In this document: piece by piece, positions 17,427 to 24,989 of the stretch
Layout of the letters: every line of letters begins with the position of its first letter
How positions within the stretch are numbered: the first letter of the stretch is position 1
Source: an uncultured Clostridiaceae bacterium
GTDB lineage: Bacteria > Bacillota > Clostridia > Lachnospirales > Lachnospiraceae
DNA: 50,072 bases
Assembly (NCBI GenBank): GCA_902477765.1
Contig: CABSIM010000015.1
Location: 1 to 50,072, forward strand
Direction: 5' to 3'
The notes under the pieces: model-generated
What the model was told of the DNA's origin: nothing
What the model saw: only the letters and a program-made list of their open reading frames with translations
Database searches by the model: none
Position numbers and translations under genes: made by a program

Positions 17427-17434
17427 CCGGTAGT
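17417..17434. repeat. Palindrome overlapping the rpoN promoter -35 region
   Basis: ACTACCG-CAAC-CGGTAGT, 7-base arms with a 4-base centre. It covers the -35 boxes of both rpoN promoters and has no T-run after it on either strand, so an operator is more likely than a terminator. Confidence 0.55.
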
Positions 17435-17464
17435 ATAGACCTTCTCTGTTTTCCCGGAAAGATT

Positions 17465-18103
17465 TCACATTTCTTCCTGCCCGTGAAAAAGCGGGACTGT
17501 TCTGTCACACACTTTCTCCAGCAGGGTTTCCGAATGGCTTACCACAACCAGTCCGATTCCTCTTCTCCTGGTCTCCCTGAGGAGAAAATCCCAGATCACC
17601 CCCTGAGTAATCAGATCCAGCATTGCCGTGATTTCATCGGCCAGAAGAATCTTCGTCCGCTTTCCCAGTGCTCTGGCAATACAGAACCGCTGCAGCTCTC
17701 CTCCCGATACTTCCGACGGATATCTGTCCAGCCACTCCTCTTCAATTCCCAGTTCCGTCCTGATCCTTTCCTTCAGTTCCGGCTCCCCCGCCGGCCAGTC
17801 CCCTTCATTCAGAACCGTAACCAGTTTTCTTCTGGGATTCACGGAAAGTTCCGGATGCTGCCATACCATCTGCACCGGAAAATAGCCTTTGAATTCCTCC
17901 GCCGGCCGGCCGTCCAGAAAAACATCTCCGGAATCAGGTTTTTCATAGCCTGCCAGAATTTTCAGAAGTGTGGTTTTTCCGTATCCGCTGGGCGCCGTGA
18001 TCCCCACCCGTTCTCCCGGCTCCACCACCAGGTCTGTCCGGTCCAGAATCTGCCTTCCGTCTTTTCCGTAACGAAAGGATATATTTCTTGCCTCCAGTCT
18101 CAT
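17465..18103 (-). CDS. ABC importer ATPase, peptide/nickel type (second ATPase, DppF/NikE-like)
   Basis: 212 residues, shorter than typical DppF proteins (about 260 or more). Walker A APSGYGKTT has Ala in place of the first Gly; Q-loop in VWQHPELSVNPR; signature VSGGELQRF; Walker B ILLADEIT; H-loop VVSHSE. The ATG overlaps the stop of the first ATPase gene by 4 bases, so the two are made together and probably form a heterodimer under the two permeases. It lacks the C-terminal extension of oligopeptide ATPases. Last gene of the five-gene import operon; no clear terminator follows. Confidence 0.92.
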   Translation of the reverse strand: MRLEARNISFRYGKDGRQILDRTDLVVEPGERVGITAPSGYGKTTLLKILAGYEKPDSGDVFLDGRPAEEFKGYFPVQMVWQHPELSVNPRRKLVTVLNEGDWPAGEPELKERIRTELGIEEEWLDRYPSEVSGGELQRFCIARALGKRTKILLADEITAMLDLITQGVIWDFLLRETRRRGIGLVVVSHSETLLEKVCDRTVPLFHGQEEM

Positions 18104-18948
18104 CTTCCGAATTCCTCTCTCATTTTTTTCAGAATATCTCCGGTGCTGCAGAGTCGTGCTCCCTCCGTGTCCCAGCTGGCCGGCATGGAGCGGCAGAGTG
18201 CCCTGGCATACGGATGTTTCAGCCGCTCTTCGTGAAGAAAATCACCGGCCGGTGCTTCTTCCACAGTCTGTCCTCCGTAAAGCACACAGATCCTGTCAGC
18301 CGTCTTCATTGCCAGCTCCAGGTCATGGGTAATCAGAAGAATGCCGGCCCCGTTCTCTGCCATCTCGCGAAAGTGTTCCATAACCTGCCGGGCCGCCTCC
18401 ATATGAAGTCCCGGTGTCGGTTCATCCGCAATGACCAGATCCGGTTTTTCCATGACCGCTGCGGAAATCAGGATCCGCCTTGTCATTCCGCCGGAAAGCT
18501 CAAACGGATATTTTTTTTCCGTTCCGGTTTCCAGGCCATAACGGGAAAATACCTGCTTCATGCGTTTTTCCGCTTCGGAAGACCGGTTTCCCTTTGTCAC
18601 CTGTTCTCCTACCTTCATCAACGGATCCAGATAGGAAACACTCTGGGGCACAAGAACCAGTTCCCGACCCCTTATTTTTTTCAGACGCTGCTCTGTGAGA
18701 GGTTCGCCCCGGAAAAGAATCGTTCCGCTCATACATGCATTATATGGCAGGATCCCCATGACTGCATGGGCCAGCAGACTTTTTCCGGATCCGCTGGATC
18801 CAACCACCGCCGCAATCTCTCCCCGGCGGATCTCAAGATTCAGATCCCTGACGCCAGGAAGGATCCGCTGACGGAAGCCGCGGCCTTTCTGCCGGAACCA
18901 TACGGACAGACCTTCTGTTTTCAGAATGATATTTTTTTCAGATTCCAT
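18100..18948 (-). CDS. ABC importer ATPase, peptide/nickel type (first ATPase, DppD/NikD-like)
   Basis: 282 residues from the ATG at 18948, with GGGAGG 5 bases upstream; an ATG at 18966 has no such site. Walker A GSSGSGKS, Q-loop LVPQSVSYLDP, signature LSGGMTRR (Arg where Gln is usual), Walker B LVIADEP, H-loop LITHD. The C-terminal HPYARALCRSMP matches the 'HPYT..L' tail of the OppD/DppD/NikD group. Partner of the ATPase encoded next. Confidence 0.93.
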   Translation of the reverse strand: MESEKNIILKTEGLSVWFRQKGRGFRQRILPGVRDLNLEIRRGEIAAVVGSSGSGKSLLAHAVMGILPYNACMSGTILFRGEPLTEQRLKKIRGRELVLVPQSVSYLDPLMKVGEQVTKGNRSSEAEKRMKQVFSRYGLETGTEKKYPFELSGGMTRRILISAAVMEKPDLVIADEPTPGLHMEAARQVMEHFREMAENGAGILLITHDLELAMKTADRICVLYGGQTVEEAPAGDFLHEERLKHPYARALCRSMPASWDTEGARLCSTGDILKKMREEFGR

Positions 18949-18969
18949 ATCTGCCTCCCTGTTCATCAG

Positions 18970-19809
18970 CTATTCCCTGGCGCTGGCCGGATCCAGAATC
19001 CTGCACAGCGACTGACCAATATAATGAAACATCAGTACAACTCCTGCCAGCAGGAGTCCGGGAAACAATGCCAGCCACCATTTTCCCATGGCAAGATATT
19101 TCATGCTTTCTGCCAGAATAATTCCTATGGCCGGCTGTTCCGGGGACAGCCCGAATCCCAGGAACGTAATGCCTGACTCATGCAGAATTACATGGGGAAA
19201 CTGCAGAACCAGCCCTGTGATAAACTGGGGAATCAGCCCGGGAACCATATGATGCATCACAATATATCCCCTGCCCTTTCCCAGCTTTCCGGCAATCCGT
19301 ACATACTGGCTCTCTTTCATCTGCAGCACTTCCCCTCTCACCAGGCGGGCCAGCGAAGTCCAGTGGGTCAGGGAGATCCCGATGACAACTCCCCGGAACC
19401 CTCTGCCGCAGGCATATGAAATGAGAATCAGCAGCAGCATGTGGGGAATCCCCATGACCAGGTCAATCAGGCTTCCCACCAGACGGTCTGCCGTTTTTCC
19501 CATGACGGCGGCCGTCACTCCCATGAAAAAGGCGATCCCTGCACTGACCGCCGCTGTCAGAAGGCCCAGACGGATGCTGACCGAAAGTCCCGCCACCGTC
19601 CGCACGAACATATCCCTTCCCATCCAGTCGGTGCCGAACAGGAATGCGGCACAGGGGGCCAGGTTCTTTCTGGAAAAATCCGTCTCCCTGGCGGCCTCCT
19701 GCCATCCGGCGCCGGCAACGGCCACAGCGGCCAGCAACAGAACAGCTGCTGCCAGAAACACCACGGATACAGCCCTTCTTCCGCCGTCCTCAAAAAACCG
19801 TATTTTCAT
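18970..19809 (-). CDS. ABC importer permease, DppC/NikC family
   Basis: 279 residues, about five to six membrane segments. FGTDWMGRDMFVRTVAG near residue 59 is the hallmark of the DppC/NikC subgroup. The EAA loop that docks to the ATPase is at about 150-190 (LVRGEVLQMKESQYVRIAGKLG region), and the SGITFLGFGLSPEQPAIGIIL block near 225 is also typical. Start overlaps the upstream permease gene by 4 bases, showing tight coupling. Confidence 0.93.
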   Translation of the reverse strand: MKIRFFEDGGRRAVSVVFLAAAVLLLAAVAVAGAGWQEAARETDFSRKNLAPCAAFLFGTDWMGRDMFVRTVAGLSVSIRLGLLTAAVSAGIAFFMGVTAAVMGKTADRLVGSLIDLVMGIPHMLLLILISYACGRGFRGVVIGISLTHWTSLARLVRGEVLQMKESQYVRIAGKLGKGRGYIVMHHMVPGLIPQFITGLVLQFPHVILHESGITFLGFGLSPEQPAIGIILAESMKYLAMGKWWLALFPGLLLAGVVLMFHYIGQSLCRILDPASARE

Positions 19810-20819
19810 CTTCTGTCAGCCCCCCTCCGGATCCTCGGATCCACAATTCCGTAAAGTATGTCCGCCGTAAGATTTCCCAGAAACACCATGGCCGCGGTTA
19901 CCACCGAAATTCCCAGAAGAAGGGGAGCGTCTCCTCCCAGACCTGCCGTAACGGCGGCCTGGCCCAGTCCCGGATAGGAAAAGACCTGTTCCACCAGAAC
20001 AGAGCCTCCGATGATTTCGCTGACGGACGCAAACTGGAGTGTCATGGCCGGCAGCAGAATATTCCTGAGGCCGTGCCGGACCACGATGGAAAATTCCGAT
20101 TCTCCCCTAGCTCTGGCATAAAGTACATAATCACTTTCCATGACTTCAATCATCTTTTCCCTGGTATGAAGGGCAATGGACGAAATTCCTGTCAGGCTCA
20201 GGGCGGCTGCCGGAAGAACCGCATGATACATGCGGTCCCCCACCGTAACGTCTTCTGCCGCTGCCCCGATGGGCACACTGAGCCCTATGGGAAACAGTCC
20301 CAGCCATACGGAAAATACCATAAGCAGGACTATTGCTATCCAGAATGCCGGTGTACTGGCTGTCAGAAGTGCATATCCGGTCACCAGGCGGTCTGCTGCC
20401 CCGCCCCGTTTTCTGCCGGCCAGCACCCCCAGAAGCAGACCTCCGGCACCGGAAAGAACCCAGGCTGATGTCAGAAGCCAGAGTGAATTCTGCAGCTTCT
20501 CACTGATCACATCCAGAACCGGTCTTCTGTAAAGAAGAGACACACCCATGTCTCCGCGGAGCGCATCCGCGGCCCAGGACGCATATCGTTCTGCAGCCGG
20601 GACTCCTACCCCCCAGTATTCCTCCAGCTTTGCGATCTGTTCACTGCTCATGGCCCCCAGTGCCGCCTGCCCCACATTGGTCTGCAGCGGATCAATGGGA
20701 GAGACCGCAATCAGTCCGAAGGCCAGCATGCTCACCAGCACCATCAGCACTGCCATGCGCAGAACCTGTCCCGCTGCCCTGAAGATCATGTGCCTGCCTG
20801 TCCGGTTGTTTTTTTCCAT
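19806..20819 (-). CDS. ABC importer permease, DppB/NikB family
   Basis: 337 residues, six membrane segments predicted by eye. The order SP-DPLQ near 45, GDMGVSL near 90, TPAFWIAIVLLMVFS near 165, an EAA loop around EKMIEVMESDYVLYARARGES and the end VDPRIRR are all typical of DppB/NikB. A long Ala/Gly-rich helix (SGAGGLLLGVLAG) carries the first half of the core. Ninety-four bases separate it from the binding-protein gene upstream. Confidence 0.94.
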   Translation of the reverse strand: MEKNNRTGRHMIFRAAGQVLRMAVLMVLVSMLAFGLIAVSPIDPLQTNVGQAALGAMSSEQIAKLEEYWGVGVPAAERYASWAADALRGDMGVSLLYRRPVLDVISEKLQNSLWLLTSAWVLSGAGGLLLGVLAGRKRGGAADRLVTGYALLTASTPAFWIAIVLLMVFSVWLGLFPIGLSVPIGAAAEDVTVGDRMYHAVLPAAALSLTGISSIALHTREKMIEVMESDYVLYARARGESEFSIVVRHGLRNILLPAMTLQFASVSEIIGGSVLVEQVFSYPGLGQAAVTAGLGGDAPLLLGISVVTAAMVFLGNLTADILYGIVDPRIRRGADRR

Positions 20820-20913
20820 TCCCGTTTCCTCCTGCCGTCACCCGGATTCTTTCCGGTTCCCTCGTTTTCCGGCTCCTGCCGCTCTGCCTTCCGGAGTTTC
20901 CGCACCCCGCCTG

Positions 20914-22560
20914 TCATTCCCAGCTCCACTGATCCACATTATTGACAATGGACCAGCCATGGCCGTGGGGATGAATCTTCTGCTCAGCCACCTGCAGTCC
21001 GTCTCTGACCCAGTAAAGATGATCCACGTTCACCAGCCAGACCCAAGGCAGATCTCCATCCTGGGTAACACCGCCGTTTCCGTCCCACTGGGCTTTTTTC
21101 CATAATTCATAGGATTCTTCCAGATCACTGCACGCCAGCGCCTCATCCATATATCTGTCCACTGCGGAATTGGAATACGGGGAATATCTGGCATAGCTGC
21201 TTCCTTCTGCCGTGTGATAAATGTTGTAAAGTTCCATGGGGGTATGGGCTCCCCATCCCCACATCAGAGGCTGGGACTGGGCCCTGTCATAAGCGGTATC
21301 CCAGCCGACTCCTTCTGTGGTCACACGGATTCCCAGTTCCTTCAGCTGATTGGCCGTATCTTCGGAAAGTGCCTGGCGTACAGAATCGCCGGCTGCATAC
21401 ATCAGCGTAAATCCGGCTTCCTTTCCATCCTTTTCCCGGTATCCCGAATCCATCATAAGCCACCCGGCTTCGTCAAGAAGCGCTGCCGCCTGTTCCGGGT
21501 CAAAACCTGTTTCCGCCGCAGGATTGTACCAGGGCATCTGATCGCAGACGCTGTAGGCTGCGGTTCCGTATCCGTTCAGAACATTTTCGATCATTTCCTC
21601 CCTGTCAATTCCCAGGTTTATGGCCCGGCGCACCAGAACATCACAGGTAAAATCATTTCCCAGGGCCACCCCGTTTTCGTCTGTCTCCCCGGCAGGAACC
21701 GCCGGAAGATTAAATCCCCGGTTGTCCACGGTCCGGCAGGAAAACAGATGATATCCACCCATGGCCTGATCCGAATAAGCGGCCGACGTATAGGCAAGAT
21801 CCACCTGCCCCGACAGGGCTGCCGCATAAGCGGCATCTTCCTCCATAAACAGGACCGTAACCTTTTTCATTTCCGGCTGTTCTCCGTAATAGTCCGGATT
21901 TGCCTCAAAGATCACCTGCTGTCCCTTGTCCCATTGTTTCAGAATATAACGGCCGGAACCGATGGGACTTTCCCCGTAATCCGGACCGTATGCATGCTCC
22001 GGAATGATTCCGGTGACAGCCATGGTATAAGGCCAGATGGAATACGGTCTGTTTAACTGAAATTCCACCGTGGTGTCATTTACGGCCCTTGCTTCCTTCA
22101 GCATGGTAAAATCACTGACGGAACTGGAATCCCTCAGTGTATTATAGGTAAATGCCACATCCTCCGCTGTCAGAGGTTCTCCATCGGTAAATTTCACGTC
22201 GTCCCGGATGGCCACGGTCCAGGTCAGACCGTCTTCACTGACCTGCATATCTTCGGCAAGATCATATCCGATCTCCAGGTCCTTATTGGTCACGGTCAGT
22301 GTGCTCTGAATCAGAGGCTCATGAACATGTTCCCCTGCTCCCCAGCCAAAAGCCGGGTCAAATCCGGCTTCCGGTTCGGAAGTCGGTCCCATGACCACAA
22401 TCACCGAATCCTTTTCTCCGACTGTTTCCGCACTCTGAAGACTGTCTGCGGATTCCGTGTTCTCTCCTGCATCTGTCCTGTTCCCTGCTCCGCATCCTGC
22501 AAGGCAGGCTGCCATCAGAAAGACAGCTGCACACCGGATGATCTTCGCTCCCGCATGCAT
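20914..22560 (-). CDS. ABC importer solute-binding lipoprotein, SBP family 5 (probable nickel or peptide binder)
   Basis: 548 residues from the ATG at 22560 (AAGG 8 bases upstream). Lipobox LAGC puts the lipid on Cys23. The frame is open to an ATG at 22632, but those 24 added residues are charged and would spoil the signal peptide. Family 5 landmarks: DDVKFTDGEPLTAEDVAFTYN near 130, SPIGSGRYILKQWDKGQQVIF near 215, and ANPDYYG. The C-terminus has a His cluster, IHPHGHGWSIVNN, which would suit a metal ligand. I infer nickel or a metal complex from this and from the leader, but peptide import is not excluded. First gene of the operon. Confidence 0.9.
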   Translation of the reverse strand: MHAGAKIIRCAAVFLMAACLAGCGAGNRTDAGENTESADSLQSAETVGEKDSVIVVMGPTSEPEAGFDPAFGWGAGEHVHEPLIQSTLTVTNKDLEIGYDLAEDMQVSEDGLTWTVAIRDDVKFTDGEPLTAEDVAFTYNTLRDSSSVSDFTMLKEARAVNDTTVEFQLNRPYSIWPYTMAVTGIIPEHAYGPDYGESPIGSGRYILKQWDKGQQVIFEANPDYYGEQPEMKKVTVLFMEEDAAYAAALSGQVDLAYTSAAYSDQAMGGYHLFSCRTVDNRGFNLPAVPAGETDENGVALGNDFTCDVLVRRAINLGIDREEMIENVLNGYGTAAYSVCDQMPWYNPAAETGFDPEQAAALLDEAGWLMMDSGYREKDGKEAGFTLMYAAGDSVRQALSEDTANQLKELGIRVTTEGVGWDTAYDRAQSQPLMWGWGAHTPMELYNIYHTAEGSSYARYSPYSNSAVDRYMDEALACSDLEESYELWKKAQWDGNGGVTQDGDLPWVWLVNVDHLYWVRDGLQVAEQKIHPHGHGWSIVNNVDQWSWE

Positions 22561-22659
22561 CTTTTTTCCTTCCCATCTCCCCTGGAGGACCGTGGTCCGG
22601 TTTTTCATCTGCTGTTCCGTCTTTTTTTTCATGTTCTCCCGTTCTCCTCTCTTCCGGAC

Positions 22660-22711
22660 AAAAAAATACCAGAAAAGACATGCGCTTCTGACGCATGTTT
22701 CCCTTCCTGGT
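22660..22711 (-). terminator. Attenuator-type terminator in the ABC operon leader
   Basis: On the minus strand a hairpin with core arms ACATGCG / CGCATGT (7-base loop) extended by ACCAG / CTGGT, followed by seven T (22660-22666). It lies about 100 bases before the lipoprotein start and more than 170 bases after the promoter, so it can stop transcription before the operon. This is the layout of a riboswitch-controlled leader. Confidence 0.8.
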
Positions 22712-22756
22712 AAATTCTTCTCCCTGTTGCTGATTCTGATCTTTATTTCTGATTTC

Positions 22757-22840
22757 CATTGGCCCCGGCTGTCCGGTTCCGGATCCTGTCCCGGAATTCC
22801 GGATACGGATTTTCTGTCCGCGGCACAATACAGAAATGCA
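22757..22840 (-). ncRNA. Candidate metal-sensing riboswitch (NiCo-like)
   Basis: Leader segment between the promoter and the attenuator. On the minus strand it contains three GGACAG boxes (22814-22819, 22786-22791, 22769-22774), each next to a short CCGG-type hairpin. The flanks ATTGTGCC and GGCCAAT can pair with one bulge to close a multi-branch junction. As I recall, NiCo riboswitches use a four-way junction with similar conserved G-rich boxes; I cannot confirm the match. The downstream genes are of the nickel/peptide import class. An unnamed structured leader remains possible. Confidence 0.4.
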
Positions 22841-22889
22841 TTTTCGTTCTTCGGAACGCTTCAGCGGCTTCAGCCGTCAATATGAAATT

Positions 22890-22918
22890 ATTATACGGAA
22901 ATTCCCGGAAAAGGTCAA
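22890..22918 (-). promoter_or_regulatory. Sigma-A type promoter of the ABC operon
   Basis: Minus strand: -35 TTGACC (22913-22918), 17-base spacer, -10 TATAAT (22890-22895). It sits 13 bases downstream of the spmA stop codon and gives a leader of about 320 bases to the lipoprotein start. Confidence 0.85.
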
Positions 22919-22930
22919 CCGGATTCCCCT

Positions 22931-23596
22931 TCACCCTCTTCCCCTGCACATGATGCGGCAGAACACCACACCTGTAAGTGTACTGACAGCAGTAGCCAGC
23001 AGCGCCGGCCCGACAATCGCCGCCGGATCCGCGCTTCCGTACTGACTCCGGAACGCAATCATGTTGATGGGAATCAGCTGCAGAGATGAAATATTGACAA
23101 TCAGGAACGTACACATTTCGTTGTTTGCAGTACCCGGTTTTCTGGCAATAACGCGGCGGCATCCTTCTGTCCTTCCATGCGCCTCTGTTTCATTTTCCCG
23201 CACCGTTTTCTGCTGCTGCCTGCGTTCCTCTTCCAGCTCTCCCAGTGCTTCCATGGCCTTAAGTCCCGCAGGCGTGGCCGCCCAGCCCAGTCCCAGCATA
23301 TTGGCAATCATGTTGGCGGCAATATGAACTCCGGCCGGATGGTCTTCCGGAAGATCCGGAAACAGGAACCGGATCACCGGCCTCATCTTTCCGCTCAGCT
23401 GCCGGATCAGCCCCGCGTTTTCTCCTATTTTCAGGATCCCGCACCAGAAAGACATGATCCCCAGCATGGTAACACAGAGCGACACCGCTTCCTTGGCAGA
23501 CTCCAGGACTCCGTTGGTGACCGCCTCCATGTTTCCATGAAATGCCGCCCAGAGAATCCCGGCCGCCATCATTCCGGCCCACAGATAGTTCAGCAT
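22931..23596 (-). CDS. spmA: Spore maturation protein A
   Basis: 221-residue membrane protein of the nucleoside-recognition/Gate family, needed for spore core dehydration in Bacillus together with SpmB. Landmarks shared with Bacillus SpmA: GVLESAKEAV, FWCGILKIGENAGLI, LFPDLPEDHPA, ANMLGLGWAATPAGLKAMEALG and the IGN/ILIVN-type later helix (FLIVNISSLQLIPINMIAFR). Between the two halves there is a charged insertion (about residues 121-160, Gln/Glu/Arg-rich). The usual spmB partner is not next to it: the ABC operon promoter follows at once. The ribosome site before the ATG is weak. Confidence 0.9.
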   Translation of the reverse strand: MLNYLWAGMMAAGILWAAFHGNMEAVTNGVLESAKEAVSLCVTMLGIMSFWCGILKIGENAGLIRQLSGKMRPVIRFLFPDLPEDHPAGVHIAANMIANMLGLGWAATPAGLKAMEALGELEEERRQQQKTVRENETEAHGRTEGCRRVIARKPGTANNEMCTFLIVNISSLQLIPINMIAFRSQYGSADPAAIVGPALLATAVSTLTGVVFCRIMCRGRG

Positions 23597-23627
23597 GCAC
23601 AGCCCGCCTTTGCCTTCTCTTCCGTAA

Positions 23628-23656
23628 ACCTTATGAAAGAAAAGAACCTTTTATGA
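23628..23656 (-). promoter_or_regulatory. Possible sigma-E type promoter of spmA
   Basis: Minus strand: TCATAAA (23650-23656), 14-base spacer, CATAAGGT (23628-23635). This resembles the sporulation sigma-E pattern (TCATATT / CATACAAT) and lies about 35 bases before the spmA start. No good sigma-A promoter is seen. Weak evidence taken alone. Confidence 0.35.
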
Positions 23657-23727
23657 CGCCGGGCGATGTTTCCCGGATGCTGCGGAAGCGGGTTTGCTTT
23701 CCGCTTCTGTACAGTCCGCGCAGAGCC

Positions 23728-23762
23728 TTTTATATACAGGGAAAAATTTCCTGTATATAAAA
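23728..23762. repeat. Perfect 13-base inverted repeat
   Basis: Arms TTTTATATACAGG (23728-23740) and CCTGTATATAAAA (23750-23762) with a 9-base A/T-rich centre. It abuts the fab-operon terminator and lies between that operon and spmA. It could be a second terminator read in both directions or an operator. Confidence 0.6.
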
Positions 23763-23804
23763 TACAGCCATACACGCCCGGCTTCACCCGGGAGCGTATG
23801 GCTG
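23755..23804 (-). terminator. Terminator of the fatty-acid operon
   Basis: Stem arms 23765-23773 and 23796-23804 (CAGCCATAC / GTATGGCTG), with an inner CCCGG/CCGGG helix, followed on the minus strand by TATTTTATATA. It begins 15 bases after the stop of the last gene. Confidence 0.8.
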
Positions 23805-23819
23805 CAGCGGCTCTCAAAA

Positions 23820-24980
23820 TCAGCCGGTCAGACCTTTGCAGAGATCCTCCATGACCTCCGGCACTGTCTCGATTTTTCTGCAGCGGTATGCATTGCTTCC
23901 GCAGAACAGCAGCGCGTCTTCCAGTCTGCCTTCCGCCGCATTGATCAGGGCTTTTGTAATACAGTAGGGCGTGGATGCCGGATTGCAGTGTTCCAGACAC
24001 CGGAAACACCGCTCCACCTTCAGAGGTGCCCGGGAAACCTTCTCAAGAAACGCATTCCGGATGGCTCGCCCCGGCATTCCCACCGGGCTCTTGACAATGA
24101 CGATGTCTTCCTGTTCCGCCCTGATATACGCCTCTTTGTAAGCCAGAGGCGCATCACATTCCTCTGTGGTCACAAATCTGGTAGCCACCTGAACTCCATC
24201 CACTCCAAGGGACATCTGGTGTCTGACATCCTCATGGTCAAACACGCCTCCGGCAGCGATCACCGGGATTTCCTTCTGATACTTCTTGGCAAATTCCCTG
24301 ACCGTTTCCAGAATTCCCCGGATTTCCTGATCATAGGCTTCTTCTTTATAAGTGTGAGCCACATCTTCCGTATCTGCCCCGTATTCGGACAGCTGTTCTC
24401 TGGAAAAACCCAGATGTCCACCGGCACACGGTCCCTCAATCACCACGAAATCCGGAGCCGTCTTATATTTTCTGTCCCACATCCTGCAGATCACAAGCGC
24501 TGATTTAATGGAGGAAACAATGGGTGCGATCATGGTACGGCGTCCCTGAACTGCCGCCTGGGCGGCATCCTTCAGTTCCGCTTCGGCCTCGGCCACAAAT
24601 TTCGGCAGGTCCACCGGAAGTCCCGCTCCGGAAATGATCACATCTGCCCCGGCCTTTACCGCTTCTTTCACATACTGGGCATATTCCTTTGTGGCTACCA
24701 TGATATTGAATCCCAGAACGCCCTCCGGAGCGATCTTCCTGGCTTTTTTAAGCTCCGTATGGATTGCCTTCAGATTGGCCGCCATGGGATTTTTCATAAA
24801 ATCCGGATCCCTGAATCCGATCTGCGCGGTGGAGATGATGCCAACGCCGCCGGCCTTTGCCACGGCTCCGGCCAGAGAAGACAGGCTGATGCCTACTCCC
24901 ATTCCTCCCTGAATCACCGGTTTTCTGGCTGTCAGTCTCCCGATTTTAAGTGGTTTTAATCCCCCAATACTCTGTTCCAT
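23820..24980 (-). CDS. Nitronate monooxygenase / FabK-like FMN protein
   Basis: 386 residues with AGGAGA before the ATG. TIM-barrel flavin protein of the 2-nitropropane dioxygenase/FabK group: PVIQGGMGVGIS at about 21-32, GFNIMVA near 90, VVIEGPCAGGHLGF near 184-197 (phosphate/FMN loop and the conserved His), IPVIAAGGVFDHEDVRHQMSLGVDGVQVATRF near 245-275. It has a C-terminal extension rich in Cys (CFRCLEHC, TPYC, LLFCGSNAYRC) that FabK lacks. Last gene of the fab operon, 9 bases after accDA. It could be a true nitronate oxidase, a second enoyl-ACP reductase or an enzyme of lipid repair; the sequence does not decide. Confidence 0.85.
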   Translation of the reverse strand: MEQSIGGLKPLKIGRLTARKPVIQGGMGVGISLSSLAGAVAKAGGVGIISTAQIGFRDPDFMKNPMAANLKAIHTELKKARKIAPEGVLGFNIMVATKEYAQYVKEAVKAGADVIISGAGLPVDLPKFVAEAEAELKDAAQAAVQGRRTMIAPIVSSIKSALVICRMWDRKYKTAPDFVVIEGPCAGGHLGFSREQLSEYGADTEDVAHTYKEEAYDQEIRGILETVREFAKKYQKEIPVIAAGGVFDHEDVRHQMSLGVDGVQVATRFVTTEECDAPLAYKEAYIRAEQEDIVIVKSPVGMPGRAIRNAFLEKVSRAPLKVERCFRCLEHCNPASTPYCITKALINAAEGRLEDALLFCGSNAYRCRKIETVPEVMEDLCKGLTG

Positions 24981-24989
24981 GTTATTCTC

